Assembly: GCF_015207525.1 (NCBI RefSeq)
Contig: NZ_JADEWR010000003.1
Location: 74,168 to 123,812 of the forward strand
Direction of reading: 5' to 3'
Origin: Nodosilinea sp. LEGE 06152
GTDB lineage: Bacteria > Cyanobacteriota > Cyanobacteriia > Phormidesmidales > Phormidesmidaceae
DNA length: 49,645 nucleotides
The notes beneath the pieces are model-generated. The model searched no databases and had not been told where the DNA came from. It saw only the letters and a list, made by a program, of their open reading frames with translations. Within the stretch, counting starts at the first letter, position 1; each line of letters starts with the position of its first letter. The translations under genes were made by a program, and so were the position numbers. Below are positions 16,015 through 24,951 of the stretch, piece by piece.

Positions 16015-17271
16015 CTAGGCCCAAAATCCCTTTTTGAGGGTGGGTAATGGGTTGAGTTGAGCGAGGAGATTAGCCCTTGGAGGCATAGGTTCTAAGGGGC
16101 GATCGCGCCCCACCAGCTCCTGCAAATCATTCCAGACCTGCTGCTGGGCCGCTTCCCAGCTCAGGTGTTGTCGGTAGTGCTGCCACGACGACCGCGCCAG
16201 GTTTTGGTAGCCAGCATAGTCGGCCATGGTGGCGGCGATGTACTGGGCGTAGTCGTAAGCGCTTGCATCAGAGGCAAACGCTTTGCCATTAACACCAGCT
16301 CGCAGCACGGTAGGAATGCCCCCTACAGCCGCCGCGACACAGGGTACCCCAGCGGCGTTGGCCTCGCTAATCGCCACGCCAAAGGTGTCGGCTTTGGTCG
16401 GAAAAATCAAAAAATGGGCATTGCTCAGCAGGTGGGCAAACTGGGCTTCCCCCGCCGGGGTAGCGCGATCGATAAAGCCGTAGGGCTTGACGAAACCGGG
16501 CAGGTCGCCCTCGCTCTGGGGCCGACAACCCACCACCCATAGCTCGGTTTCTATGCCCTGCTGGTTGAGGGTTTGGGCCACCTCCAGCGCCAGAGGGCCG
16601 CCCTTGCGCTCCCAATCAACTCCCAGAAACAGCAGCCGACAGGGGCTTAGGGGGCGCTGGGCAATGACGGCTTCTACCTCAGGCTGGGTCAGGTCTTGGG
16701 CGCGGCTGGCCCCACGGGGAATAATCCGCAGTTTAGCGGCGGGAAGGTCGTAGAGCGCCATCGCCGACTGGGCCGCCCACTCGGAAGTGAGAATAACGCG
16801 ATCGCACCGCTCTAGCGCCGCCTGCTCCACCGTATGCAGCCGCTGCCGGGTCTCCGCGCACAGATTTGTCAGATGAGGGTAAAAATCAACCAGGCTGCCT
16901 AGCAGGGCATCGGTCCACAGCACTGTCGGCAGGGTGGTGCGCACCTGCGCCAGGGGAATGGCATTCTCGGGACAAAGCAGCAGATCGGCCTGTGTCTGGG
17001 CCAGCCTGGCCTGAATTTGGCGAGCGTAGTGGGGGGCAACCCAGGGCTCAACAGGGCTGTAGTAGCTCCGCCCCCGGCGACGGTAGTACAGCCACTTCAG
17101 GCGAGTGATGGGGATTTTACGCTGGTGCAGCGGCCCTAAAAACGCCAGCTCGGCCCCGGCACTCTGCAAGACCTCGGCAATTTTTTGTCCGGCTCCGTAG
17201 AGACCCAAGTGGCGACGGGGCCAGGAGGCGCGATCGCGCACATCGTAGGTGGTGGCGTAGGCAATTTTCAT
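16015..17271 (-). CDS. Family 4 glycosyltransferase
   Basis: GT-B fold, retaining glycosyltransferase using a nucleotide sugar, acting on a cell-surface glycan or lipid. The N-terminal acceptor domain starts MKIAYATTYDVRDRASWPRR; the C-terminal donor domain shows LLFLGVDWERKGGPLALEVA, ELWVVGCRPQSEGDLPG, and the E-x7-E-like FPTKADTFGVAISEANAAGV. 418 residues. Start ATG 17271. A small hairpin lies just upstream (17279-17306). Acceptor unknown. Confidence 0.88.
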   Translation of the reverse strand: MKIAYATTYDVRDRASWPRRHLGLYGAGQKIAEVLQSAGAELAFLGPLHQRKIPITRLKWLYYRRRGRSYYSPVEPWVAPHYARQIQARLAQTQADLLLCPENAIPLAQVRTTLPTVLWTDALLGSLVDFYPHLTNLCAETRQRLHTVEQAALERCDRVILTSEWAAQSAMALYDLPAAKLRIIPRGASRAQDLTQPEVEAVIAQRPLSPCRLLFLGVDWERKGGPLALEVAQTLNQQGIETELWVVGCRPQSEGDLPGFVKPYGFIDRATPAGEAQFAHLLSNAHFLIFPTKADTFGVAISEANAAGVPCVAAAVGGIPTVLRAGVNGKAFASDASAYDYAQYIAATMADYAGYQNLARSSWQHYRQHLSWEAAQQQVWNDLQELVGRDRPLEPMPPRANLLAQLNPLPTLKKGFWA

Positions 17272-17278
17272 ATGAATA

Positions 17279-17306
17279 AGGGTTGAGCTATGGCTAACTC
17301 AACCCT
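17279..17306 (-). terminator. Hairpin between diguanylate cyclase gene and GT4 gene
   Basis: 9-bp arms AGGGTTGAG (17279-17287) and CTCAACCCT (17298-17306), 10-nt loop. On the minus strand it is followed by TTATTC, so it may be a weak terminator of the diguanylate cyclase gene; it also sits 8 bp ahead of the GT4 start codon and could act as a leader hairpin. Confidence 0.4.
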
Positions 17307-17382
17307 CTCAGCGACTGCCCCTAGAGTGCCCAGCTGATGTTGCTGTTAACCCCCAGAGCAAGGTAGCCACCCTTGGCAGTGA

Positions 17383-19539
17383 TTAAATCAAGCGAATCCA
17401 GTAGCGATCGCGCCCCCGTCTTTTCGCCTGGTACAGTGCGGCATCGGCGGCGGCGATCAGGTCTTCTGGAGCCTGCTCAGCGGTGGGCACCACGCTGGCG
17501 ATGCCAATGCTGATGGTGAGGTAGTCGCCGATGGGCGACTGGGGGTGGGCCAGCTGCAGGTCAGCAATTTCCTTTTGCAGGGCCTTGGCGACGATTTCGG
17601 CTCCGGTGCGGCGGGTGTTGGGCAGCACCACCGCAAACTCTTCGCCTCCGTAGCGGGCTAGCAGGTCGGCGGCGCGCTTGACGGCGCGGTTGGCAGCAGC
17701 GGCGATCGCAATTAGGGCTTCGTCGCCCTGCTGGTGGCCCAGGCTGTCGTTGTAGGGCTTGAAATAGTCGACGTCAAACATGATCAACGACAGGGGCTGC
17801 TGCTCGCGCACCATGCGCTGCCACTCCTGGCTTAGGTATTGATCGAAGCGGCGGCGGTTGGGAATGTGGGTGAGCCCGTCAAGGGTGGCCAGACGTTCTA
17901 ACTTTTCGTTTGCCCCTTTTAGGGCGGTTTCCATGCCCTTGCGATCGGTGATGTCGATGCAGTTGGTAATGACGCCGTTGACGGTGCCGCTGGCGTCTTG
18001 AAAGGGGCTAATCACCACCTGGTACCAGCGGCGAGCGCCAGCCCGGTTAATGATTTCCTGCTCGCCCTGGTAGGGTCTTTGGGTGTCAATCACCTGCTGG
18101 TGAATGTGGCGCTGCTGACTGGCCTCAAAAATCGAAACATTGGGATTAAAGTCGGTATCAAACTTGCCCACCATATCGGCGGGGGTGATGCCGTGCAGGG
18201 CAGCGCTGGCCCGGTTGGCCATCTGCACGCGGTCTTCGCGGTCTTTGACCACAATAATGCTCGGAATGCTGTCGATCACATTCTGCAAAAACTGCCGCTG
18301 GCGGGCAAGTTCAGCCTCAGCCTGCTTGCGCTCGGTAATATCGCGCACGATCGCCAGTACCTGATCGGAACCACTAGGGACGATGCGGGCCTCTTCGTAG
18401 TGCCAGCCACCATCGGTGCGAAAGCGATACTCGTAGACCTGGGGCTGGCCCGTCCGTAGCGCTAACTGAATGTAGTGCATGCGCTCAGCGGCCATATCGG
18501 CGGGTAGCACTTCGGCCATGGGCCTGCCAATTTGCTCACTGGGGTCGGCCAGCAAATTCACCGCGCCAGCGTTCATCACATCCAGGCACACGCCATCGCC
18601 CGAGAACCGCACCAGCAGGTCAGGTATGGCCCCAAGAATAATCCGCTGAGTGGCTTCGGCCTGGCGCAGGGCAGCGGTACGATCGGCCACCTGACGCTCT
18701 AGGATCTGGTTGTAGTCGGCCAGCAGGGTTTGGGCCTGTTTGCGGGTGGTGATGTCTTGGAAAGCAGCGATCGCATACTCAACCCGCCCCCCCTGGTCAA
18801 AGATCGGGGTAGTGGCCATTTCAATTGGAATCGGCTGGTTGCCGGGGCGCAGTTCAATGTCATCGGCCCAGCCGGGCTGCCCCCGTAGCGCCTGGGTAAT
18901 GGGCAGTTCCTGCGTGGGGTAGCGCTGCCCCGTACTGGCTCGGTAGGCAATGCACGTGGCTTCGAGGCTCAGCGAAGGTACCGAGGGCATGTCTTCAAGG
19001 CAGAGCAAAACGCGGGCCTGCTGGCTGGCAAACACCATCGTGCCCTCGCGGTTGTATACGGCGATGCCCAGCGGAATACCGTCTAAAAACTGCCGCCAGC
19101 GCCGCTCGCTGCGCTGCATTTCGCGATTGAGGTGCTCCAGTTCAGTAAACGAATCCTGGAGTTTGGCCGCCATCGCGTTAAACGCCCACGCCAGCTGGCC
19201 TAGCTCATCCATGCTTTCGACCGGCAGCGGGGTTTGCCAGTTGCCCTGGGCCGTAGCCTGAATGGCGTGGCGCAGTTGAGCTAGGGGCTGCAGCACCCGG
19301 TTGACCACCGCCAATCCCACCACGACTGAGCTACCAATCGCCCCAACGCTCAGCAGCGCGATCGCCCAGTTGCCCAGGTAAAAGCTTAAAAACCCCAGCA
19401 GCCCTACCGCAAAGATGATTTGCAGAACAAACACCGCTGTCAGCACCGTGCTGAGGGAAAAGGGCCTGAGCAAACGGCTTAATGGACGGTAGAAAGGGAG
19501 TTTTGGCACTGGATTGAGCGGCAGTATTAAGTTAAGCAA
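17383..19539 (-). CDS. Membrane PAS-GGDEF diguanylate cyclase
   Basis: Makes the second messenger c-di-GMP. Order: two membrane helices in the first about 90 residues (LTAVFVLQIIFAVGLLGFLS and IALLSVGAIGSSVVVGLAVV) separated by a very short loop, HAMP (about 90-145), three PAS domains (about 150-270, 300-410, 415-535) and a C-terminal GGDEF domain (about 550-715). The active-site motif RYGGEEFAVVLPNTRR is intact; an inhibitory I-site RAAD lies five residues before it. No EAL domain. With no periplasmic sensor loop, input is likely intracellular or intramembrane through PAS or the helix pair. 718 residues. Confidence 0.92.
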   Translation of the reverse strand: MLNLILPLNPVPKLPFYRPLSRLLRPFSLSTVLTAVFVLQIIFAVGLLGFLSFYLGNWAIALLSVGAIGSSVVVGLAVVNRVLQPLAQLRHAIQATAQGNWQTPLPVESMDELGQLAWAFNAMAAKLQDSFTELEHLNREMQRSERRWRQFLDGIPLGIAVYNREGTMVFASQQARVLLCLEDMPSVPSLSLEATCIAYRASTGQRYPTQELPITQALRGQPGWADDIELRPGNQPIPIEMATTPIFDQGGRVEYAIAAFQDITTRKQAQTLLADYNQILERQVADRTAALRQAEATQRIILGAIPDLLVRFSGDGVCLDVMNAGAVNLLADPSEQIGRPMAEVLPADMAAERMHYIQLALRTGQPQVYEYRFRTDGGWHYEEARIVPSGSDQVLAIVRDITERKQAEAELARQRQFLQNVIDSIPSIIVVKDREDRVQMANRASAALHGITPADMVGKFDTDFNPNVSIFEASQQRHIHQQVIDTQRPYQGEQEIINRAGARRWYQVVISPFQDASGTVNGVITNCIDITDRKGMETALKGANEKLERLATLDGLTHIPNRRRFDQYLSQEWQRMVREQQPLSLIMFDVDYFKPYNDSLGHQQGDEALIAIAAAANRAVKRAADLLARYGGEEFAVVLPNTRRTGAEIVAKALQKEIADLQLAHPQSPIGDYLTISIGIASVVPTAEQAPEDLIAAADAALYQAKRRGRDRYWIRLI

Positions 19540-20123
19540 AACACCCTACCTTTCTAGAATAAAGCGCCTAAACAGCCCTGAAATACTTGCTGTGCACATG
19601 TTTACAGAAGGGCCAGAACTTGGGCTATGGGCCTATCCTAGGAGTTTGAGGGGGGGTTAGCCCGTGATCTCAAGCAGCTATCTCAGCACTTTAGAGAGGC
19701 CCCTTCGGTGATTTAAAGCAGCTGCGAGAAAAAAACAGGGGTTCTAATAGGGGTTTTAATCTAGCAATTCGGCCTGGCAACTGGGTTTGGTAGCAGTTCT
19801 ACAGCGGCTGGTTCGGCCCCTAAGACCAAGGTTCTGGGCACAAACGTCTGATCCAGCGGGCTGTTTCAACGGCGGTTCCACGGGTAAAGAGGGCGAAGCG
19901 ATAGACCAGCGGCAATTGCAATACAGACGCCCTGACGGGGCAGCATTCAGGCCAGGACGGGCATGCTCTGCTGCCGGGGTGCGATCGCCCTAAATCCATC
20001 CCCCCAACCACCGACCTATAACGGGTCCCTTAGCCTTCCCTTAACCCCAAACTTGGCCATCGCCTGCAATAGTTGTGATGGGAGTTTTGGCTCCGACGAC
20101 TGTAGCGCAACCCTGGTGCCCAA
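19540..20123. other. 584-bp intergenic region upstream of pstB
   Basis: Divergent spacer between the diguanylate cyclase and pstB. No credible reading frame or tRNA seen; no pstS, pstC or pstA remnants are recognisable. The 3' end holds a Pho-box-like repeat (20029-20058). Confidence 0.6.
20029..20058 (+). promoter_or_regulatory. Pho-box-like direct repeats upstream of pstB
   Basis: CTTAGCCT (20029-20036), TCC spacer, CTTAACCC (20040-20047), CAA spacer, then a degenerate ACTTGGCC (20051-20058). The cyanobacterial SphR/PhoB box is tandem 8-mers close to CTTAACCT spaced by 3 bp, so the first two units fit in both sequence and 11-bp period. About 77 bp before the pstB start. Confidence 0.7.
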
Positions 20124-20927
20124 ATGTCTAACACCTATGCTCCGACCTCCGCAGACGTTGCCCTTAGGGCTAAAAACCTTAACGTCTACTATGGCTCCAA
20201 CCTGGCTGTGCGCGACGTTGACCTAGATATTCCCCGCAACGAAGTTGTCGCGTTCATTGGCCCGTCTGGCTGTGGCAAGAGCACGGTGCTGCGCTGCTTT
20301 AACCGAATGAACGACCTGATTTCATCCTGTCGGGTGGAGGGCAAAATCACCTTCCACGGCAGCGATATCTATGGCGACAGGGTGGATGCCGTAGAGCTAC
20401 GGCGCAAAATCGGTATGGTGTTTCAGAAGCCCAACCCCTTCCCCAAGTCAATCTACGAAAACATTGCCTGGGGAGCCCGAATCAACGGCTACAAGGGCGA
20501 CATGGACGAGCTGGTCGAAACCTCCCTGCGCAAAGCTGCCGTGTGGGATGAAGTCAAAGACAAGCTCAAGCAGAGCGGACTTTCCCTGTCGGGAGGGCAG
20601 CAGCAGCGGCTCTGTATTGCCCGCACCATCGCTATTCAGCCCGATGTTATTCTCATGGATGAGCCCTGCTCGGCCCTCGACCCGATTTCGACCATCAAGG
20701 TTGAGGAAACCATGAAGCAGCTCAAGGAAGACTACACAATTATCATCGTGACCCACAACATGCAGCAGGCCTCGCGGGTGTCTGACCGCACCGCCTTCTA
20801 CAACGCCGAGGCTACCGGCAAAGGTGGCAAGGTCGGTTACCTGGTGGAGTACGACAGAACCGAGGCAATTTTTAACAGCCCCCGCGAACAGTTCACCCGT
20901 GACTACGTGTCGGGTCGCTTTGGCTAG
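20124..20927 (+). CDS. pstB: Phosphate ABC transporter ATP-binding protein
   Basis: ATPase subunit powering the high-affinity PstSCAB phosphate importer at the cytoplasmic face. Walker [11 protein letters not shown]-loop region [20 protein letters not shown], signature [16 protein letters not shown], Walker [14 protein letters not shown] and switch His in [20 protein letters not shown]. 267 residues, normal. The membrane and binding-protein genes are not neighbours, so this is an orphan copy; the Pho-box-like repeats upstream support phosphate control. A terminator follows. Confidence 0.95.
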   Translation: MSNTYAPTSADVALRAKNLNVYYGSNLAVRDVDLDIPRNEVVAFIGPSGCGKSTVLRCFNRMNDLISSCRVEGKITFHGSDIYGDRVDAVELRRKIGMVFQKPNPFPKSIYENIAWGARINGYKGDMDELVETSLRKAAVWDEVKDKLKQSGLSLSGGQQQRLCIARTIAIQPDVILMDEPCSALDPISTIKVEETMKQLKEDYTIIIVTHNMQQASRVSDRTAFYNAEATGKGGKVGYLVEYDRTEAIFNSPREQFTRDYVSGRFG

Positions 20928-21003
20928 AGCAACTGCTGTGGGCGGGTGGCCTGTTCAGCGGTGCTGATCATCCCCAGCGACAACAATGAGCTTACACTCG
21001 ACT

Positions 21004-21030
21004 ACCCAGGCCTAGCCTGGGTTCTTTTTT
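21004..21030 (+). terminator. Intrinsic terminator after pstB
   Basis: 8-bp perfect stem ACCCAGGC (21004-21011) / GCCTGGGT (21015-21022), 3-nt loop, then TCTTTTTT. About 75 bp after the pstB stop; shows that pstB is a single-gene transcript. Confidence 0.88.
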
Positions 21031-21114
21031 AAGCTGTTGTCTGCGGTTAAGTCGGTGCTGGTCTAAGGTATTACTATCCCTCGACGATTACTCTCAAAGC
21101 CTTTTGGACACCCT

Positions 21115-22578
21115 ATGACTAGCCCCGATGTTTCGCCTTCGGCTTCTGGTTCGTCGGCCACCCCAAAACCCAACCTCGGCATTTTGACGATGCTGCGCCT
21201 GGGAGTGTTCAACATGGGCCTGGGCATTATGTCGCTGCTCACCCTGGGGGTGCTCAACCGGGTGATGATCGAAGAACTGCGGGTACCGGCCCTGGTGGCG
21301 GCGGGCGCGATCGCGGTGCATCAATTTATGGCCCCGGCCCGCGTGTGGTTTGGCCAAATGTCTGACTCGCGGCCCATCTTTGGCTACCACCGCAGCGGTT
21401 ACATTTGGCTGGGCATTGTCTCGGTGGCGGTGACGGCATTTTGTGCCCTGCAGGTGGTGTGGCAGATCGGCAACCGCATTGCCGAGGGTGGCTGGGGGCC
21501 AGCGGTGTACCCCTGGGTGGGGCTGCTGGGGCTGCTGTTTGCGGTCTACGGTCTGGCCCTAAGCGCCACCTCGACCCCGTTTACGGCGCTGCTGGTGGAT
21601 GTCTCGGACGAAGACTCGCGATCGCGCCTGGTGGGCATTGGTTGGGCCATGCTGATGGTCGGCATTATCACTGGGGTGATCATCACCTCCATCGTGCTCA
21701 AGCCCATTGAGATAGACGCGCCCATCGAGCAGGTGCAGGCTTTGGTTAACCGGCTGTTTGTGATTGCCCCGGTGGTGGTCTGCGTTCTGGCTTTTCTCAG
21801 TACGGCGGGCATCGAGAAAAAATACTCGCGGCTCAAAAGTCGCTCTTCCCTCAGAGACCGCGAAGACAGCCTCACCCTGGGGCGCGCCCTCAAAGTGCTC
21901 ACCGCCAGCCGCCAGACCGGGCTGTTTTTTACTTTTTTGCTGGTGCTCAGCCTCAGCCTGTTCATGCAGGATGCGGTTCTGGAGCCCTACGGCGGCGAAG
22001 TGTTTGGTATGACCATTGCCGAAACCACCCAGCTCAACGCCGCCTTTGGCATGGGCACGCTGCTGGGCATTATCACCACCGGCTGGCTGGTGGTGCCCCG
22101 CATCGGCAAAAAGCGCACCGTGGTGGCGGGCTGTGGCTGGGCGGCGCTGTGCCTACTGGGCATTACCCTCTCGGGGCTGACGGGCAACCCGTCGGTGCTG
22201 CTAACGGCGGTTTTTTGCTTTGGCATTGCCTCGGGCATTCTCACCCTGGGGGCGATCGTGCTCATGCTCGATTTGACCGTGGCCGAAACGGCGGGCACGT
22301 TTATTGGGGCGTGGGGGCTGGCTCAGGCGATCGCGCGCGGTAGCGCCACAGTCCTCGGCGGCGGCGTGCTCGACCTGGGCCGCGCCATCCTCAGAGCCTT
22401 CGGCAGCACCGGGGAAGTGGGCCAGCCCCAGGCGTTTTTGGCCTACGGTTTGGTGTTTACCCTCCAGGCGGTGGGGATGATGGTGGCGATTCTGCTGCTC
22501 AGCCGGGTCGATATTCAAGAATTTCAGGCCAACGCCAAGGCAGCGATCACCGCCGCCCTGGAAAGCGATATGGATTGA
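21115..22578 (+). CDS. BCD-family (PucC-like) MFS transporter
   Basis: Polytopic membrane protein of the bacteriochlorophyll delivery (BCD/PucC) branch of the major facilitator superfamily, implicated in light-harvesting or chlorophyll-protein assembly in phototrophs. Family marks: RVMIEELRVPALVAAGAIAV, APARVWFGQMSDSRPIFGYH and YGLALSATSTPFTALLVDVS. About 12 hydrophobic segments over 487 residues. The next gene starts within 3 bp of this stop, implying co-translation with the inositol-phosphatase-like enzyme. The transported molecule is not established for cyanobacterial members. Confidence 0.9.
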   Translation: MTSPDVSPSASGSSATPKPNLGILTMLRLGVFNMGLGIMSLLTLGVLNRVMIEELRVPALVAAGAIAVHQFMAPARVWFGQMSDSRPIFGYHRSGYIWLGIVSVAVTAFCALQVVWQIGNRIAEGGWGPAVYPWVGLLGLLFAVYGLALSATSTPFTALLVDVSDEDSRSRLVGIGWAMLMVGIITGVIITSIVLKPIEIDAPIEQVQALVNRLFVIAPVVVCVLAFLSTAGIEKKYSRLKSRSSLRDREDSLTLGRALKVLTASRQTGLFFTFLLVLSLSLFMQDAVLEPYGGEVFGMTIAETTQLNAAFGMGTLLGIITTGWLVVPRIGKKRTVVAGCGWAALCLLGITLSGLTGNPSVLLTAVFCFGIASGILTLGAIVLMLDLTVAETAGTFIGAWGLAQAIARGSATVLGGGVLDLGRAILRAFGSTGEVGQPQAFLAYGLVFTLQAVGMMVAILLLSRVDIQEFQANAKAAITAALESDMD

Positions 22579-22580
22579 GC

Positions 22581-23396
22581 ATGTCAGAAAACTTTTGGGA
22601 TCAGGTGCTGGCCTTTGCCGAGGCTACTACAGACACCGTGGGGCAAAAGCTGCGGTCAGACTTTGGTCAGGTGCAGGCGGATTTGAAGGCCGACGGTAGC
22701 TTAGTGACGCGGTGCGATCGCTGGTCTGACGACACCATTCGCGCCGCCATTGGTGAAAAATTCCCCGACCACGGCGTGCTCAGCGAGGAGGTCGAGCATA
22801 TTTTCCCCGCCACCGACTGGTGCTGGATCATTGACCCCATCGACGGCACCACCAACTTTACCCGTGGCGTTCCAGTCTGGGGCATTTCCCTGGGCCTGCT
22901 GTACCGAGGGACACCTGTGTTTGGCTACGTGGCCATGCCGCCGCTCCATCAATCCTTCTACGGCTACTGGCCAGGGGAAAGCGGGCTAGATATGCCCAGC
23001 GGAGCCTACTGCAACGGTCGCCCGATTCACAGCAGCAATGCTGCCCCCGACAAAACCCAGTTCTTTAGCCTCTGCGCCCGCAGCACCTCGGTGCTGGAGC
23101 AGCCCTTTCCCTGCAAAATTCGCATGCTGGGATCTGCCGCCTACAACCTGCTGCTGGTGGGGGCAGGCTGGGCGGTTGGGGCGGTCGAGGCGACCCCAAA
23201 GATTTGGGATATTGCGGCGGTGTGGGCGATCGTCCAGGCCGCCGGGGCCACCTGGGTGGCCTTGGATGACATTGCGCCCTTTCCGCTGAAGGCGGGGAAA
23301 GACTACAGCCGCCAACCCTATCCAACCCTGGCGGCGGCTCAACCATCTTTAGTGGAAACGTTTCGCCCTTTAGTGCAGCAAGTAGCAGAACGATAG
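22581..23396 (+). CDS. Inositol monophosphatase family protein
   Basis: Mg2+-dependent phosphatase of the IMPase/FBPase/CysQ superfamily. Metal-binding motifs: the Glu pair in HGVLSEEVEHIF (about residue 68), WIIDPIDGTTNFTRGVPVWG (about 90-109) and the late WDIAAVWAIVQAAGA. 271 residues, normal. ATG at 22581 is preferred over an in-frame TTG at 22575; it lies 2 bp after the MFS stop, so translation is coupled. Substrate may be inositol phosphate, histidinol phosphate or another phosphomonoester; the sequence alone does not distinguish. Confidence 0.88.
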   Translation: MSENFWDQVLAFAEATTDTVGQKLRSDFGQVQADLKADGSLVTRCDRWSDDTIRAAIGEKFPDHGVLSEEVEHIFPATDWCWIIDPIDGTTNFTRGVPVWGISLGLLYRGTPVFGYVAMPPLHQSFYGYWPGESGLDMPSGAYCNGRPIHSSNAAPDKTQFFSLCARSTSVLEQPFPCKIRMLGSAAYNLLLVGAGWAVGAVEATPKIWDIAAVWAIVQAAGATWVALDDIAPFPLKAGKDYSRQPYPTLAAAQPSLVETFRPLVQQVAER

Positions 23397-23443
23397 ACTC
23401 AAGGTCAAATATTATCAGTCAAACACCCCTATTGGAGTTTGAG

Positions 23444-24079
23444 ATGCCCGATTTTGCCACCTTTACGCTCTTTCTAACTGCGGCATTTATTCTCAGCATT
23501 ACACCAGGGCCAGGTATTCTCTATACCCTGGCCCGCAGCCTCAACGGAGGCAAATCTGAGGGCATTTTGTCGGCACTGGGGCTGTTCACGGGTGGGCTAG
23601 TGCATGTGGTTGCAGCAGCGATCGGCATTTCTAGCGTGCTGATGACATCGGCTCTAGCCTTTATGGTGGTGAAGTATGCAGGGGCAGCCTACCTGATTTA
23701 TATCGGGCTCAAAACGCTGTTTAGCCGCGACACAATGCCCGATACGGCTAATACCGCAGTGAGCCATCGGAGCCGAAGAAATGTGTTTTACCAAGGCGTC
23801 ATTACTGAGGTTTTGAATCCCAAGACGGCCTTGTTCTTTCTGGCCTTTATTCCGCAGTTTATTACAGTTGAAAATGGCAGTGTTTTCATGCAGTTTCTAG
23901 TTCTAGGTTTAATCACAGACCTATTGAACCTATCTGCTGATGTCGTTGTTGTCGCCTTCGCCGGGCCGATTGGGCAGAGGCTACGCACCAGCTACCGCTT
24001 CAGGCAGGGTCAGCGCATCACTTCGGGCTGCACCATGATTGGGTTGGGAGCTTATGTCGCAGTAGCCGAGCAAAACTAA
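23444..24079 (+). CDS. LysE/RhtB-family exporter
   Basis: Inner-membrane efflux protein for amino acids or related small molecules. The start MPDFATFTLFLTAAFILSIT, PGPGILYTLARSLNGGKSEG and YLIYIGLKTLFSRD are typical of the LysE fold, with about six membrane segments in 211 residues. ATG 23444 is chosen: GGAG lies 6 bases upstream, while the upstream in-frame TTG (23432) would overlap that site. Substrate unknown. It converges on the TetR gene with a 19-bp gap. Confidence 0.88.
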   Translation: MPDFATFTLFLTAAFILSITPGPGILYTLARSLNGGKSEGILSALGLFTGGLVHVVAAAIGISSVLMTSALAFMVVKYAGAAYLIYIGLKTLFSRDTMPDTANTAVSHRSRRNVFYQGVITEVLNPKTALFFLAFIPQFITVENGSVFMQFLVLGLITDLLNLSADVVVVAFAGPIGQRLRTSYRFRQGQRITSGCTMIGLGAYVAVAEQN

Positions 24080-24098
24080 CTTTTCCCAGTGACCACAG

Positions 24099-24899
24099 CT
24101 ATAACTCCAAACCATAGGGTTCAGGGGCCAGGCGCGGGTTTACAAACTGCTTGCCGCAGGCTTTGCACAGGTAGCACTGCTTGCCCCGCCGCCGCCCGTT
24201 TTTAGCTAAATCTTGAGCGGCGCAGTGGGGGCAAATCATTACATTCATTACATGGTCGTGGGTCTGATCGCCTACGTGGGGGCTCAGGTACGCGGCCAGC
24301 AGCTTTGGAATTTGCTGCACCAGGCGATCGCGCCTCTCCAAGTCTGGCTGGCGCAGGGCAGCCAAAATTAAAGCATTACAGCTATGAACGCAGACTTCTG
24401 CCAGCAAACTATGCCGATCGTCGGGCAGGTCTGGGTTGCGCTGGTGCAGGATGGCGGCGAGAAAGGCGATCGCACCCTGGGTCATGCTGTCGTCAATAGT
24501 TTGGAAGCGATCGCGGGCCCTGTAGAACTCAATAAACAGCACCCGCGACACCGGCTGCTCAAACAGTGCCATTACCCCAGCAGTCAGCTGGTTCAGCATT
24601 TCTAGCAGCGGCAGTCGCCAAAACTCCTGGGCATTGGCTTGGCCCCACATGGCTTCTACTCGCTCAATATGGCGCAGCTCCATGGCGTTAAAGATCGCCG
24701 CTTTGTCAGGAAAAAACTGGTAGAGCGAGCCGATCGCCGTCCCCGCCCGCTCTGCAATTTGGTGGGTGGTGGCCGCCTCATAGCCCACCTCGTCAAATAC
24801 TAGAGCGGCGGCCTCTAGAATTTTTTCGACCCGCTGCTGGCCTCGCCGCTGCTTGGGTTCGCGACGCAGAGGGCTTGACGAATGTGAGCTATCTGTCAT
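24099..24899 (-). CDS. TetR-family regulator with C-terminal InsA/IS1-type zinc ribbon
   Basis: Residues about 15-75 form the TetR DNA-binding domain: ILEAAALVFDEVGYEAATTH, then QIAERAGTAIGSLYQFFPDK. The TetR ligand domain runs to about residue 215. The last about 45 residues are a separate CxxC...CxxCxxC zinc ribbon (Cys223, 226, 242, 245, 248; MICPHCAAQDLAKNGRRRGK and QCYLCKACGKQFVNP), of the kind found at the N-terminus of IS1-family InsA proteins. No stop or frameshift separates them. Start ATG 24899 (MTDSSHSS), because an upstream GTG/ATG would overlap the divergent gene. 266 residues. It most likely represses the Rieske gene 52 bp away. Confidence 0.85.
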   Translation of the reverse strand: MTDSSHSSSPLRREPKQRRGQQRVEKILEAAALVFDEVGYEAATTHQIAERAGTAIGSLYQFFPDKAAIFNAMELRHIERVEAMWGQANAQEFWRLPLLEMLNQLTAGVMALFEQPVSRVLFIEFYRARDRFQTIDDSMTQGAIAFLAAILHQRNPDLPDDRHSLLAEVCVHSCNALILAALRQPDLERRDRLVQQIPKLLAAYLSPHVGDQTHDHVMNVMICPHCAAQDLAKNGRRRGKQCYLCKACGKQFVNPRLAPEPYGLEL

Positions 24900-24951
24900 A
24901 TTTTGAAAACACGACGAATTCCTCACAATCTTATACTCCCCGGAGGCTTCC

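Noticed and set aside
24903..24937. Sigma-70 promoter TTGAAA...TATACT for the Rieske gene
   Set aside because: The spacer is 23 bp, too long; with the alternative CAATCT box the -10 is poor, so no promoter is called.
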